Assembly: GCF_014648775.1 (NCBI RefSeq)
Contig: NZ_BMRT01000005.1
Span: 248,001-312,000, forward strand
DNA from: Streptomyces abikoensis
GTDB taxonomy: Bacteria > Actinomycetota > Actinomycetes > Streptomycetales > Streptomycetaceae
DNA length: 64,000 nt
Direction of reading: 5' to 3'
Shown here: piece after piece, positions 8,071-16,233 of the stretch
Layout of the letters: each line of letters opens with the position of its first letter
Position numbering within the stretch: the stretch's first letter is position 1
Translations under genes and position numbers: made by a program
The notes under the pieces: model-generated
What the model was told of the DNA's origin: nothing
The model's input: the letters and a program-made list of their open reading frames with translations, nothing else
Database searches by the model: none

Positions 8071-10524
8071 ATGACCACTTCGCGGGAGAACGGCAGCACC
8101 GGCGGCGGTACGGCGGCGGGGCCGCGCACACTCGCCGAGGAGCTGCGGGGGCGGCCCGACGACGCCCTCGCCGATCTCCTGCGCGCCCGGCCCGACCTGC
8201 TCAGTCCCGTGCCCGGCGACCTCACCCAGCTCGCCACCCGCGCCGCCACCCGGGCCTCCGTCGTCCGGGCGCTGGACCGGCTGGACCGGTTCGCGCTCCA
8301 GGTCGCCGAGGCGCTGGCCGTGGCCCCCGACCCCTGCCCGTACGGGACGCTCGCCGCACTCATGAACGGCGACCGACCGGATGACCCGAGGGTCGCCGTC
8401 GAGCTCCCGCGCGCCGTCGCCACGCTGCGCGAGACGGCCCTGGTGTGGGGCGGCGAGGACCGGCTGCGGCTCGTCCGCACCGCCCGGGAGCTCCTCGCGC
8501 CCTCCGCCGGGCACCCGTCCCCCACCGGGCTGGGCCCGGCCGTCGCCGAGGTGACGGCCGGGATGTCACCGGGCCGGCTCCAGGAGATCATCGCGGCGGC
8601 CGGGCTGCCCGCCACCCACGATCCGGTGACCGCCGTGGCAGCGCTGACCTCCCTCTTCGAGGACCGCGAGCGCATGGCCGCGCTGCTCGCCGACGCGCCC
8701 GCCGAGTCCCTGGCCGTGCTCGGCAAGCTCCAGTGGGGCCCGCCCTACGGCACGGTCACCGCCACGCCCGCCCCCCACCTGCGCTGGCTCCTCGACCGGG
8801 GCCTGCTGCTGACCGTCACGCCCGGCAACGTCGTCCTGCCCCGCGAGGCGGCCCTCCACCTGCGCGCCGGGCGCGCGCACCGCACGACCGAGCCGGTCGC
8901 GCCCGACCTCGCGCCCGTCACCGAGCACTCCCCCCAGGTCGTCGACGCGACCGCCGCCGGAGCGGCGTTCACCGCCCTCACGACCGTCGAGGAGCTCCTC
9001 GCCGACTGGGAGACCGCCGGCCCGCTCGTGCTGCGCGCGGGCGGCCTGAGCGTCCGGGACCTCAAGCGCGCCGCGACCCGCCTGGACACCACCGAGACGG
9101 CCGCCGCGTTCTGGGCCGAGCTGGCGTACGCGGCGGGCCTGCTCGCCTCCGACGGCGACGTCGACGAGCGCTACGCCCCCACCCCCGCCTACGACGACTG
9201 GCTGCCTCTGCCCGCCGAGCAGCGCTGGCGGCGCCTGGCCACGGCGTGGCTGGCCATGACCCGCACGCCCGGCCTCACGGGCGAGAAGGACGCCAAGGGC
9301 CGCACCCTCGCCGCCCTCGGCCCGGACCTCGACCGCTCCCCCGCCCCCGAGGTCCGCCACCGGGTGCTGACCCTCCTCGCCGGGCTGCCCGCCGGGGCGT
9401 CCGTGGCCGAGGAGACGCTGCTGGCCCGGCTCCGCTGGGAGCGGCCGCCGCGCCCGGCGGCCCCGGACGCGCCCGAGGACACCCGCTCGCGGCTGGCCCG
9501 CTGGGCGCTGGCCGAGGCGGAGCTGCTGGGCGTGACGAACCGGGGCGCGCTCTCCGCCTTCGGCCGGGCCCTGCTCGACGCCCCCGACCGGGCCGCCGGC
9601 CTGCTCGCCCCGCTGCTGCCCGAACCGCTGGACCACGTCCTGCTCCAGGCGGACCTGACCGCCGTCGCCCCCGGCCCGCTGCGGCGCCCGCTCGCGCAGG
9701 CCCTGGCGGTGCTCGCGGACATCGAGTCCAAGGGCGGCGCGACCGTCTACCGCTTCACGCCCGACTCGGTGCGCCGTGCCCTGGACGCGGGCCGCACGGC
9801 GGCCGACCTCCACGCCTTCCTCACCGCCCACTCGCGCACGCCCGTGCCCCAGCCGCTCGCCTATCTGGTGGACGACGTGGCCCGGCGCCACGGCCGGCTG
9901 CGGGTCGGCGCGGCGTCGTCGTACCTGCGCTGCGACGACGAGGCGGTCCTCGGCGAGATCCTCGCCGACCGCCGTTCGGCGCCGCTGCGGCTGCGCCGGC
10001 TCGCCGGTACCGTCCTGGCGGCGCAGGTCGCGCCCGACGCGCTGCTGGAGGGGCTGCGGGCGATGGGGTACGCGCCGGCGGCCGAGTCCGCCGAGGGCGA
10101 CGTGGTGGTCAGCCGCGCCGACGTCCACCGCACGCCGCCGCGCACCGCCCCGGCGCCCGTCCCCGACGGCCCGCCCGTGCCCGACGCGACGCTGCTGGGC
10201 GCCGCCGTCCGCGCCGTCCGGGCGGGCGACCTGGCCGCCACGGCCGAGCGCAAGCCCGTCGCCGCCCCGGCCCCCGCCGACGGCGGGCTGCCCCGCACCA
10301 CGTCCGCCGACACCCTCGCCACCGTCCAGGCCGCCGTCCTCACCGGCGCCGCCGTCTGGATCGGCTACGTCAACGCGGAGGGCGCGGCCAGCCAGCGCGT
10401 CATCGCCCCGATCCGCGTGGAGGGCGGCTTCGTCACGGCGTACGACCACACGGCGGACGAGGTCCGGACGTATCCGCTGCACCGCATCACGGGAGTGGCG
10501 GAACTGGCGGACGACGTGGTGTGA
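8071..10524 (+). CDS. Helicase-associated (XPB/Ssl2-like) protein
   Basis: An 817-residue cytoplasmic protein of the actinobacterial family carrying a helicase C-terminal-associated domain related to XPB/Ssl2. It begins LAEELRGRPDDALADLLRARPDLL, typical of this family, and ends with a WYL/beta-rich segment (VWIGYVNAEGAASQRVIAPI, TAYDHTADEVRTYPLHRI). No Walker A or DEAD box was seen, so it is unlikely to be an active helicase alone. In actinomycetes this family often occurs near the XPB-type helicase, which lies 8 kb away here, so joint action in DNA repair is plausible. It overlaps the convergent PTS gene by 38 bases. Confidence 0.82.
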   Translation: MTTSRENGSTGGGTAAGPRTLAEELRGRPDDALADLLRARPDLLSPVPGDLTQLATRAATRASVVRALDRLDRFALQVAEALAVAPDPCPYGTLAALMNGDRPDDPRVAVELPRAVATLRETALVWGGEDRLRLVRTARELLAPSAGHPSPTGLGPAVAEVTAGMSPGRLQEIIAAAGLPATHDPVTAVAALTSLFEDRERMAALLADAPAESLAVLGKLQWGPPYGTVTATPAPHLRWLLDRGLLLTVTPGNVVLPREAALHLRAGRAHRTTEPVAPDLAPVTEHSPQVVDATAAGAAFTALTTVEELLADWETAGPLVLRAGGLSVRDLKRAATRLDTTETAAAFWAELAYAAGLLASDGDVDERYAPTPAYDDWLPLPAEQRWRRLATAWLAMTRTPGLTGEKDAKGRTLAALGPDLDRSPAPEVRHRVLTLLAGLPAGASVAEETLLARLRWERPPRPAAPDAPEDTRSRLARWALAEAELLGVTNRGALSAFGRALLDAPDRAAGLLAPLLPEPLDHVLLQADLTAVAPGPLRRPLAQALAVLADIESKGGATVYRFTPDSVRRALDAGRTAADLHAFLTAHSRTPVPQPLAYLVDDVARRHGRLRVGAASSYLRCDDEAVLGEILADRRSAPLRLRRLAGTVLAAQVAPDALLEGLRAMGYAPAAESAEGDVVVSRADVHRTPPRTAPAPVPDGPPVPDATLLGAAVRAVRAGDLAATAERKPVAAPAPADGGLPRTTSADTLATVQAAVLTGAAVWIGYVNAEGAASQRVIAPIRVEGGFVTAYDHTADEVRTYPLHRITGVAELADDVV

Positions 10525-11905
10525 CGTCCGCGGGACCGGGGCCTCTCACACCGAACAGATACGTCGCCACGAACCCCACCCCGTACCCCACCGCCAGACC
10601 CGCCCCGTAGACCACCACCGCCCGCAGCGCCCCGTGGTTCCCCGCCAGCAGCGGGAAGAGCGCCCACCCCGACGGCCCGATGGCCGTCGCCCCCACCGAG
10701 TACCCCAGCTGGTGGCAGAGCCCCACGAACGCGCCCCCGAACGCGCCCCCCACGCACGCCGTGGCGAACGGCCGGCCCAGTGGCAGCGAAACCCCGTAGA
10801 TCAGCGGCTCCCCGATGCCGAGAAGCGCTGCCGGAAGGGCGGAACGGATCACCCTGCGCACCGACACGTCACGCGCGAGCCGGACGTAGACCGCCAGCGC
10901 CGCCCCCACCTGCCCCGCGCCCGCCATCGCGAGCAGCGGCAGCAGGACGGTGGAGCCCCGCTCGGCGATGAGCGTGGTGTGGATGGGGATCAGCGCCTGG
11001 TGGAGGCCCAGCATCACCAGCGGCAGGAACAGCCCGCCCAGCGCGAAGCCCGCCACCGCGCCCCCGTTGGCCAGCAGCCACTCCGCGCAGCGGCCGATCG
11101 CCGCCGACACCTCGCCCGCCACGAACATCAGCCCGTACAGCGTCACCAGCCCCGGCAGCAGCACCGTCAGGAAGGGCGTCACCAGCACGTCCAGGGCCTC
11201 CGGCACCACCCGCCGGCACGTCTTCTCCACGACCGTCCCCAGCAGCGCCGCGCCCAGCGCCCCCAGCACCCCGCCCTGTCCGGGCGCCAGTTGCCGGCCG
11301 AACACGGTGACGTGCGCGACGCCCGGATGGACGATGACGGCCGCGACAGCCCCGCCCAGCACGGGCGTGCCGCCGAACTCCTTCGCCGTCCGGTACCCGA
11401 CGAACACCGCGATCAGCGACATGAAGCCGGAGGCGATCGCGGACAGCGCCGGGACGAGCGCGGGCAGCCAGCGCAGATTGGCCAGCAGCCCGGCGGCTCC
11501 CGCGATGACGCCGCAGCCGACGAGGGCGGGGATCAGCGGGACGAAGATCTGGGCGAGGCGGCGGAGGAAGAGCTTGCCGGGCGTGGCGTTACGGGCCCGC
11601 CGCCGTTCCCGCAGCGTGGCGCCGCGCTCGGCGAGGACGTCGGCGGTGGATCCACGGCCCGTGACCAGCCGTTCCAGTTCCGGCGCCACCCGGGCGACCG
11701 TCCCCGGCCCCAGCACGAGCTGCCACGACTCCCCGTCCTCCACCACGCCCAGCACGCCCGGCAGCGCCCGCAGTTCCGCGCCCCGGACGAGTGCGCGGTC
11801 CGCGACCGTCACGCGCAGCCGGGTCATGCAGTGGCCGACGGTACGGACGTTGCCGGCGCCGCCGAGGAGGGGGAGGAGGGCGGCGGCGGTGTCCTGATGG
11901 TTCAT
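10487..11905 (-). CDS. PTS transporter EIIBC, probable MurNAc permease
   Basis: Sugar-specific phosphotransferase permease of 472 residues. An N-terminal EIIB domain has the phosphorylatable Cys in RTVGHCMTRLRVTV (Cys 26). A linker and an EIIC membrane domain of about ten helices follow, with GIGEPLIYGVSLPLGRPF near the substrate site. There is no EIIA, so phosphate must come from a separate protein. It is third in a tightly spaced set after a murR-like regulator and murQ, which makes N-acetylmuramic acid the likely cargo. The ATG at 11905 starts MNHQDTAAALL, 32 bases after murQ. Specificity is from context. Confidence 0.85.
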   Translation of the reverse strand: MNHQDTAAALLPLLGGAGNVRTVGHCMTRLRVTVADRALVRGAELRALPGVLGVVEDGESWQLVLGPGTVARVAPELERLVTGRGSTADVLAERGATLRERRRARNATPGKLFLRRLAQIFVPLIPALVGCGVIAGAAGLLANLRWLPALVPALSAIASGFMSLIAVFVGYRTAKEFGGTPVLGGAVAAVIVHPGVAHVTVFGRQLAPGQGGVLGALGAALLGTVVEKTCRRVVPEALDVLVTPFLTVLLPGLVTLYGLMFVAGEVSAAIGRCAEWLLANGGAVAGFALGGLFLPLVMLGLHQALIPIHTTLIAERGSTVLLPLLAMAGAGQVGAALAVYVRLARDVSVRRVIRSALPAALLGIGEPLIYGVSLPLGRPFATACVGGAFGGAFVGLCHQLGYSVGATAIGPSGWALFPLLAGNHGALRAVVVYGAGLAVGYGVGFVATYLFGVRGPGPADVTPRRPPVPPLP

Positions 11906-11937
11906 CAGGGCATGACGGTACGGCCCGTGACGGGTGA

Positions 11938-12882
11938 TCAGCCGTGCGCCGCGCCCGCCGCGCGCAGGGCGGCCCGCAGATGGCCGTGCGACTCCGCCAG
12001 CAGCCGGGCGGCCGTGGGCCCGTCGACCTCGCCGAGGAGGATGAGGATGGCGTTCTTCACCTCGCCGCCGGCGTCGGTCAGCGCCGCCTCGATCTCCTCG
12101 TCCGCCGCGCCCGTCGCCAGCGAGACGATCCGCCGGGAACGGGCGCGCAGCTTGTCGTTGGAGGCGCGGACGTCGACCATGAGGTTCCCGTAGGTCTTGC
12201 CGAGCCGCATCATCGTGATCGTCGAGATCATGTTGAGGACGAGCTTCTGCGCCGTGCCCGCCTTCAGCCGGGTGGAGCCGGTGAGGAGTTCGGGCCCCAC
12301 GACGACCTCGATCGCGTGCTCGGCGGCCGCGCCCAGCGCCGAACCGGCGTTGCAGGCCAGCCCCACCGTGAGCGCCCCGGCCGCGCGGGCGTGCCGGACG
12401 GCCCCCACGGCGTAGGGGGTACGGCCCGAGGCGGACACGCCGACGACCGTGTCGTCCGGCCCGAGCTCCAGCGCGTCCAGGTCGGCGGCGGCCCGCGCTG
12501 CGTCGTCCTCGGCCCCTTCGACGGCCGCCACCAGGGCCTCGGGACCGCCCGCCATCAGGCCGACGACCTGCCCGGGGCCGGTGTTGAACGTCGGCGGGCA
12601 CTCGCTCGCGTCCAGCACGCCCAGCCGCCCGGCCGTGCCCGCGCCCGCGTAGATCAGCCGGCCGCCGCGCGCCATGCGCTCGGCGGTCGCGTCGATGGCC
12701 GCGGCGATCTCGGGGAGCCGGGCCGCGACGGCGGCGGCGACACCGGCGTCCTCCGCGTTCATGATCCCGGCGATGTCCCGGGTGGGCAGCCGGTCGATGT
12801 CGGCGAGGTCGGGGCGGAACGCCTCCGTGGTGAGGGCGGCCAGCTGCGCCCCGAGCGCGACCGGGTCGGCGGAGGAGTCCAT
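11938..12882 (-). CDS. murQ: N-acetylmuramic acid 6-phosphate etherase
   Basis: Cleaves the lactyl ether of MurNAc-6-phosphate to GlcNAc-6-phosphate and D-lactate, in cell-wall recycling. The 314-residue SIS-fold protein has RLIYAGAGTAGRLGVLDASECPPTF, FNTGPGQVVGLMAGG, VVGVSASGRTPY and LTGSTRLKAGTAQKLVLN in family order, including the catalytic Glu of SECPPTF. The start at 12882 follows AAGGA with good spacing. It lies between the regulator gene and the PTS gene as one operon. Its product could feed the nagA pathway located 24 kb away. Confidence 0.96.
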   Translation of the reverse strand: MDSSADPVALGAQLAALTTEAFRPDLADIDRLPTRDIAGIMNAEDAGVAAAVAARLPEIAAAIDATAERMARGGRLIYAGAGTAGRLGVLDASECPPTFNTGPGQVVGLMAGGPEALVAAVEGAEDDAARAAADLDALELGPDDTVVGVSASGRTPYAVGAVRHARAAGALTVGLACNAGSALGAAAEHAIEVVVGPELLTGSTRLKAGTAQKLVLNMISTITMMRLGKTYGNLMVDVRASNDKLRARSRRIVSLATGAADEEIEAALTDAGGEVKNAILILLGEVDGPTAARLLAESHGHLRAALRAAGAAHG

Positions 12883-12909
12883 GGGCGGTTCCTTGTCGGT
12901 CTGTCGGTC

Positions 12910-13839
12910 TCAGCGCCGGTCGCGCGGGGCGTGCCGGTGGGCCAGCGCCTCGTAGGAGGCGGACAGGGCGGGCGCCGCGCGCTCGTACGTCCGCTGCGCG
13001 ACCCCGATGAACAGGCAGTCCACCACGAGCAGCTGGCTCGTGCGGCTCGACATGGCCGCCGGGCGCAGCTCGCTCTCCCGGGCGGAGGACGTGGTGAGGA
13101 TGTGATCGGCGTACTGGGCGATCTCCCCGTCGGGCCGCCCGGTGATCGCGACCGTGGTCGCCCCGCGCTCGAAGGCGACGCGCAGCGGTTCGATGACGTC
13201 GGTGGTGCGCCCGGAGTGGGTGATGGCGATGGCCACGTCCCCGGAGCGCAGCTGGACGGCGTTGGTGACGGCCAGGTGGGGGTCGGCGGGCGCGTGCGCG
13301 ATCAGGCCGATGCGCAGCAGCTTCTGGACGAGGTCCTGGCCGACGAGGTTGGAGGCGCCGATCCCGTAGACGTCGACGCGCCGGGCGGCGGTGAGGGCGG
13401 CGACGGCCGCCTCCAGCGCGGCCGCGTCGAGCCCGGCGGCGGTGTCCGCCAGGCACTGGGCCTCCTCCTGGGCGAGCTTGGCGACGACGCGGGCCAGCGG
13501 GTCGTCGACGGCGATGTCGGCGGTGACGGCGGGCGCCCGGCCCGCCGCCTGCTCGGCCGCGAGCGCGGCGAGCGCGAGCCGCAGATCGCGGTAGCCGGGG
13601 TAGCCGAGGACGCGGGCGGTGCGCACGACGGTGGCCTCGCTGGTGCCCGTGCGCTCCGCGAGCCCGGTGACGGTGAGCGCCGCGGACCCGGCCGGGTCGC
13701 CCGCCACGGTCTCGGCGACGCGCTGCATGGAGCGGGTCATGGACGGGGCGAGGGTGCGCACCTTGGCGGCCAGGGCGGCGGGCGGGGTAGGGAGCGCCGG
13801 ACGGGAAGTGATGGCAGTTTCCTTCACCTTGATGCTCAC
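12910..13839 (-). CDS. MurR/RpiR-family transcriptional regulator
   Basis: A 309-residue regulator. The N-terminus is an RpiR helix-turn-helix (LTVTGLAERTGTSEATVVRTARVLGYPGYRDL) and the C-terminus is a SIS sugar-phosphate-binding domain (YGIGASNLVGQDLVQKLLRIG, ITHSGRTTDVIEPLR). It is the first gene of an operon with murQ and a PTS permease, so the effector is probably MurNAc-6-phosphate. The start is uncertain: the GTG at 13839 or the GTG at 13827, neither with a strong ribosome site. The long open frame to 15759 is a shadow. An inverted repeat just upstream (13845-13857) may be its operator. Confidence 0.9.
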   Translation of the reverse strand: MSIKVKETAITSRPALPTPPAALAAKVRTLAPSMTRSMQRVAETVAGDPAGSAALTVTGLAERTGTSEATVVRTARVLGYPGYRDLRLALAALAAEQAAGRAPAVTADIAVDDPLARVVAKLAQEEAQCLADTAAGLDAAALEAAVAALTAARRVDVYGIGASNLVGQDLVQKLLRIGLIAHAPADPHLAVTNAVQLRSGDVAIAITHSGRTTDVIEPLRVAFERGATTVAITGRPDGEIAQYADHILTTSSARESELRPAAMSSRTSQLLVVDCLFIGVAQRTYERAAPALSASYEALAHRHAPRDRR

Positions 13840-13844
13840 ATCGT

Positions 13845-13857
13845 GAAAGGTATTTTC
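13845..13857. promoter_or_regulatory. Candidate RpiR/MurR operator
   Basis: The 13 bases GAAAGGTATTTTC form a GAAA-N5-TTTC dyad in the short gap between the murR-like gene and the divergent His-rich gene. RpiR-family regulators commonly bind TGAAA/TTTCA dyads. The position suits autoregulation of the mur operon. This is a visual match only. Confidence 0.4.
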
Positions 13858-13893
13858 GGCCCGGTGTGCCGTCAACCCTCCGGGCGCCCGACA

Positions 13894-14307
13894 ATGGATC
13901 GCATGGAGCTCGAACAGGCACTGCACACGGCACGCGCGCTCGTCCTCGCCGATCTGGTGGCGGGCGACGCGGCCGACGCCGACGTCGTCTCGCTGGTCGA
14001 GGACGCGGTCGCGCACCGGCGGTGGTGGGTCGAGCAGTGGCCCGAGGGCACGGCGTTCCTGCCCGGCCTGGTGGCCCAGGACGTCCAGGACGCCCTGCTG
14101 GAACGGCACGGCCGCTGGCCCCTGTGCCCGGTCTGCACGGACACGGGCGACCCCCACGCCCTGGAGGTCGAGCCGGAGCTCGGCCCCGACCCGCACTGGG
14201 CCTGTGCCAAGCAGGCCGTGCTGATCGCGCCCGTGGGCTCCCTGGGGACGGCCCTCGGTCACGGGAACGAGCACGGCCACGGGCACGAACACGGGCACGG
14301 GCACTGA
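13894..14307 (+). CDS. Hypothetical protein with zinc-ribbon-like centre and His-rich tail
   Basis: About 137 residues, function not recognised. The first two thirds look like a folded soluble domain (ALHTARALVLADLVAGDAAD, HRRWWVEQWPEG). A Cys pair in WPLCPVCTDTG and a later HWACAKQ give a possible metal site. The C-terminus has alternating His-Gly repeats (HGNEHGHGHEHGHGH), suggesting nickel or other metal binding or storage. Starts at 13894 and 13903 are both possible. It is divergent from the mur operon and 15 bases before the DUF4031 gene. Confidence 0.7.
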   Translation: MDRMELEQALHTARALVLADLVAGDAADADVVSLVEDAVAHRRWWVEQWPEGTAFLPGLVAQDVQDALLERHGRWPLCPVCTDTGDPHALEVEPELGPDPHWACAKQAVLIAPVGSLGTALGHGNEHGHGHEHGHGH

Positions 14308-14322
14308 CCTGATGGCGTTCCG

Positions 14323-14595
14323 GTGACCCTCTACATCGACCCGCCGAACTGGCCGGGCCACGGCCGCATGTGGTCCCACCTGGTCAGCGACGTCTCCTTC
14401 GACGAACTCCACACCTTCGCCGCCGGCCTGGGCCTGCCCTGCCAGGCGTTCGACGGCGATCACTACGACGTGCTGTCGACGACGTACGGGGACGCCGTGC
14501 GGCTGGGCGCGGTGGAGGTGAGCAGCCGTGAGGTGGTGCGGCTGCTGAGGGGGGCGGGGCTGCGGAGGCGGAAGCGGAGCGGCGTCAGCCGGTGA
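14323..14595 (+). CDS. DUF4031 domain protein
   Basis: A 90-residue protein matching the DUF4031 family pattern: it starts TLYIDPPNWPGHGRMWSHL, then SDVSFDELHTFAAGLGLP and FDGDHYDVLSTTYGDAVRLGA. The conserved His, Asp and Trp residues suggest a small enzyme or ligand-binding protein, but no function is established that I know of. It uses a GTG start at 14323 and follows the His-rich protein by 15 bases, so the two may be co-transcribed. It overlaps the convergent HD-domain gene by 11 bases. Confidence 0.85.
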   Translation: MTLYIDPPNWPGHGRMWSHLVSDVSFDELHTFAAGLGLPCQAFDGDHYDVLSTTYGDAVRLGAVEVSSREVVRLLRGAGLRRRKRSGVSR

Positions 14596-15235
14596 GCAGC
14601 TCCAGCTCGGCGGTGAGGTTGCGCCGCGCCAGCAGCTCCCAGCGGTCGTGGCCGAGCGGGGTGCGGAACAGCCTGGGCAGCGCCAGCAGCTGGCGGAGGA
14701 CGGCGGCGCGGCCCTCGCGGAAGACGTCGTCGGGCACGAAGCCGTACTCCTCGCGGACGGCCGCCGCGTAGTGGGCGTACTCGTGCGGCGTACCGCCGAG
14801 GACGGCGAGGTCGGCGTCGCAGAGGGTCTCGCCGTCGCGGTCGCCGGGGGCGGGGTCGTGGCTGGTGGTGAGCCGGACGAGGCGGGCGACCTCGGTGGTA
14901 CGGGTGTGGTCCAGGCCGAGCTCGGGCAGGGCGCGCTCGGCGAGGTGGGCGGAGCGCTCCTCGTTCTCGGAGCGGTCGGGGCGGTAGACGGCGTCGTGGA
15001 ACCAGGCGGCGAGCCGGACGGTCTCGATGTCCTCGGCGTGGGGGGCGAGCGTGTCGAGGTGGCCGAGGACGGCGGCCAGGTGGTCGACCGTGTGGTAGCG
15101 GCGCTGCGGCTCCCCCCAGCGCGCCAGGAGGTCGTCGGCGTACGGGCCGGGGTCCGGCCCGTCGGCGGTGCGGACCCGTTCGACGGTCTCCCGCCAGCGG
15201 GCGTGCAGGGCCTCGTGGGGACTCGTGGCTGCCAT
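14585..15235 (-). CDS. HD-domain metal-dependent phosphohydrolase
   Basis: A 216-residue predicted phosphohydrolase. The HD metal-site residues are visible as YHTVDHLAAVL, AAWFHDAVY and a later LCDADLAVLGG. The family resembles conserved bacterial HD proteins with an N-terminal W-x2-L segment (HARWRETVERVRTADG). Its substrate is unknown; nucleotides or phosphomonoesters are typical of the superfamily. I chose the ATG at 15235; the longer open frame to 15688 carries no homology. It is divergent from cutC, with 81 bases between the starts. Confidence 0.85.
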   Translation of the reverse strand: MAATSPHEALHARWRETVERVRTADGPDPGPYADDLLARWGEPQRRYHTVDHLAAVLGHLDTLAPHAEDIETVRLAAWFHDAVYRPDRSENEERSAHLAERALPELGLDHTRTTEVARLVRLTTSHDPAPGDRDGETLCDADLAVLGGTPHEYAHYAAAVREEYGFVPDDVFREGRAAVLRQLLALPRLFRTPLGHDRWELLARRNLTAELELLTG

Positions 15236-15316
15236 GACTCGATTATGTGCCCCGTAGGAGGGGTGATTGAGGGGACGGCCGCATGCACGGCCCGCGCGTG
15301 TGGCAGGCTTGAGTAC

Positions 15317-16015
15317 ATGTCTAGACCAATTCTTGAGGTAATCGCGCTCGGCCCCGAGGACGCGGCGGCCGCACAGGCCGGAGGTGCGGACCGGCTCGAA
15401 CTGGTCAGCGACATGGCCGCCGACGGCCTCACCCCCACCCGGGAGACCTTCGCCGCCGTACGGGACGCCGTCGACATCCCCGTACGGGTGATGCTGCGCG
15501 CCACGGACGGCTTCGCGGCGGGCGGCGCGGCGGCGCTGGAGGCCCTGTGCGACACGGCGCGGGCGCTGCGGGCGGAGGGGGCGGAGGAGTTCGTCCTCGG
15601 CTTCCTGACCGACGACGGCCGGGCCGACCTCCCGGCGGTGGCGGCCCTCGCCGACGCGGTCGGGCCCCGGGCCCGCTGGACCTTCCACCGCGCGATCGAC
15701 CGCGCGGCGGACCGCGACGCGCTGCGCAAGCAGCTCGCCGACCAGCCCGGTCTCGACACCTACCTCACCGCCGGCGCCGCCTCCGGCGTCGACGACGGCC
15801 TCGCCACGCTACTCGCCGAGGCGGCGCGCTCCGACGAGCCCGGCTACGAGCCGCAGATCATGGTCGGCGGCGGGCTGAAGCTCAAGCACGTGCCGGTGCT
15901 GCGGTCGGCGGGCCTCACCGCCTTCCACATCGGCGGCGCGGCACGCCCCTCCGGCTGGGACTCCCCGGTCTCGGCGGACGCGGTCCGCGCATGGCGCGTG
16001 GCGCTGGACGACTAG
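15317..16015 (+). CDS. cutC: CutC family protein
   Basis: A 232-residue TIM-barrel protein of the CutC family, historically linked to copper homeostasis although the biochemical role is uncertain. Family segments are LEVIALGPEDAAAAQAGGADRLEL, GLTPT, IPVRVMLR, FVLGFL and the FHRAID motif. The C-terminal part, IMVGGGLKLKHVPVL and FHIGGAAR, is the phosphate-binding-like end of the barrel. ATG at 15317. It stands alone and is followed by a hairpin. Confidence 0.88.
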   Translation: MSRPILEVIALGPEDAAAAQAGGADRLELVSDMAADGLTPTRETFAAVRDAVDIPVRVMLRATDGFAAGGAAALEALCDTARALRAEGAEEFVLGFLTDDGRADLPAVAALADAVGPRARWTFHRAIDRAADRDALRKQLADQPGLDTYLTAGAASGVDDGLATLLAEAARSDEPGYEPQIMVGGGLKLKHVPVLRSAGLTAFHIGGAARPSGWDSPVSADAVRAWRVALDD

Positions 16016-16052
16016 CGCCGCACGCCGCAGGGCGCTCCGGCGGGGGAGGATG

Positions 16053-16159
16053 CCCCGGTCCCGCCCTTTCACCGTTTCCTGGGGGCAAGCCCCCAGCCCC
16101 CCTCCGGCGGCGGGGGTCCGGGGCGGAGCCCCGGGAAACGGGAAGGGGCGGGACTGGGG
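16053..16159. terminator. Large inverted-repeat terminator built on the dispersed repeat
   Basis: The left arm 16053-16079 is copy 2 of the CCCCGGTCCCGCCC repeat. The right arm 16133-16159 is its near-exact reverse complement, and an inner GGGGGC/GCCCCC hairpin lies between. It separates convergent cutC and the HelD-like gene and could terminate both. Confidence 0.7.
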
Positions 16160-16233
16160 CCCTCTACCCGCCGCAACGGCGCTCAGCCGAGACGTACCGG
16201 CCCGGCGGTGCCGAACAACCACACCCGGCAAGC

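Noticed and set aside
12910..15759. A 949-codon minus-strand frame ahead of the RpiR regulator
   Set aside because: The upstream part runs antisense to or out of frame with other genes; regulator homology begins only near 13839.
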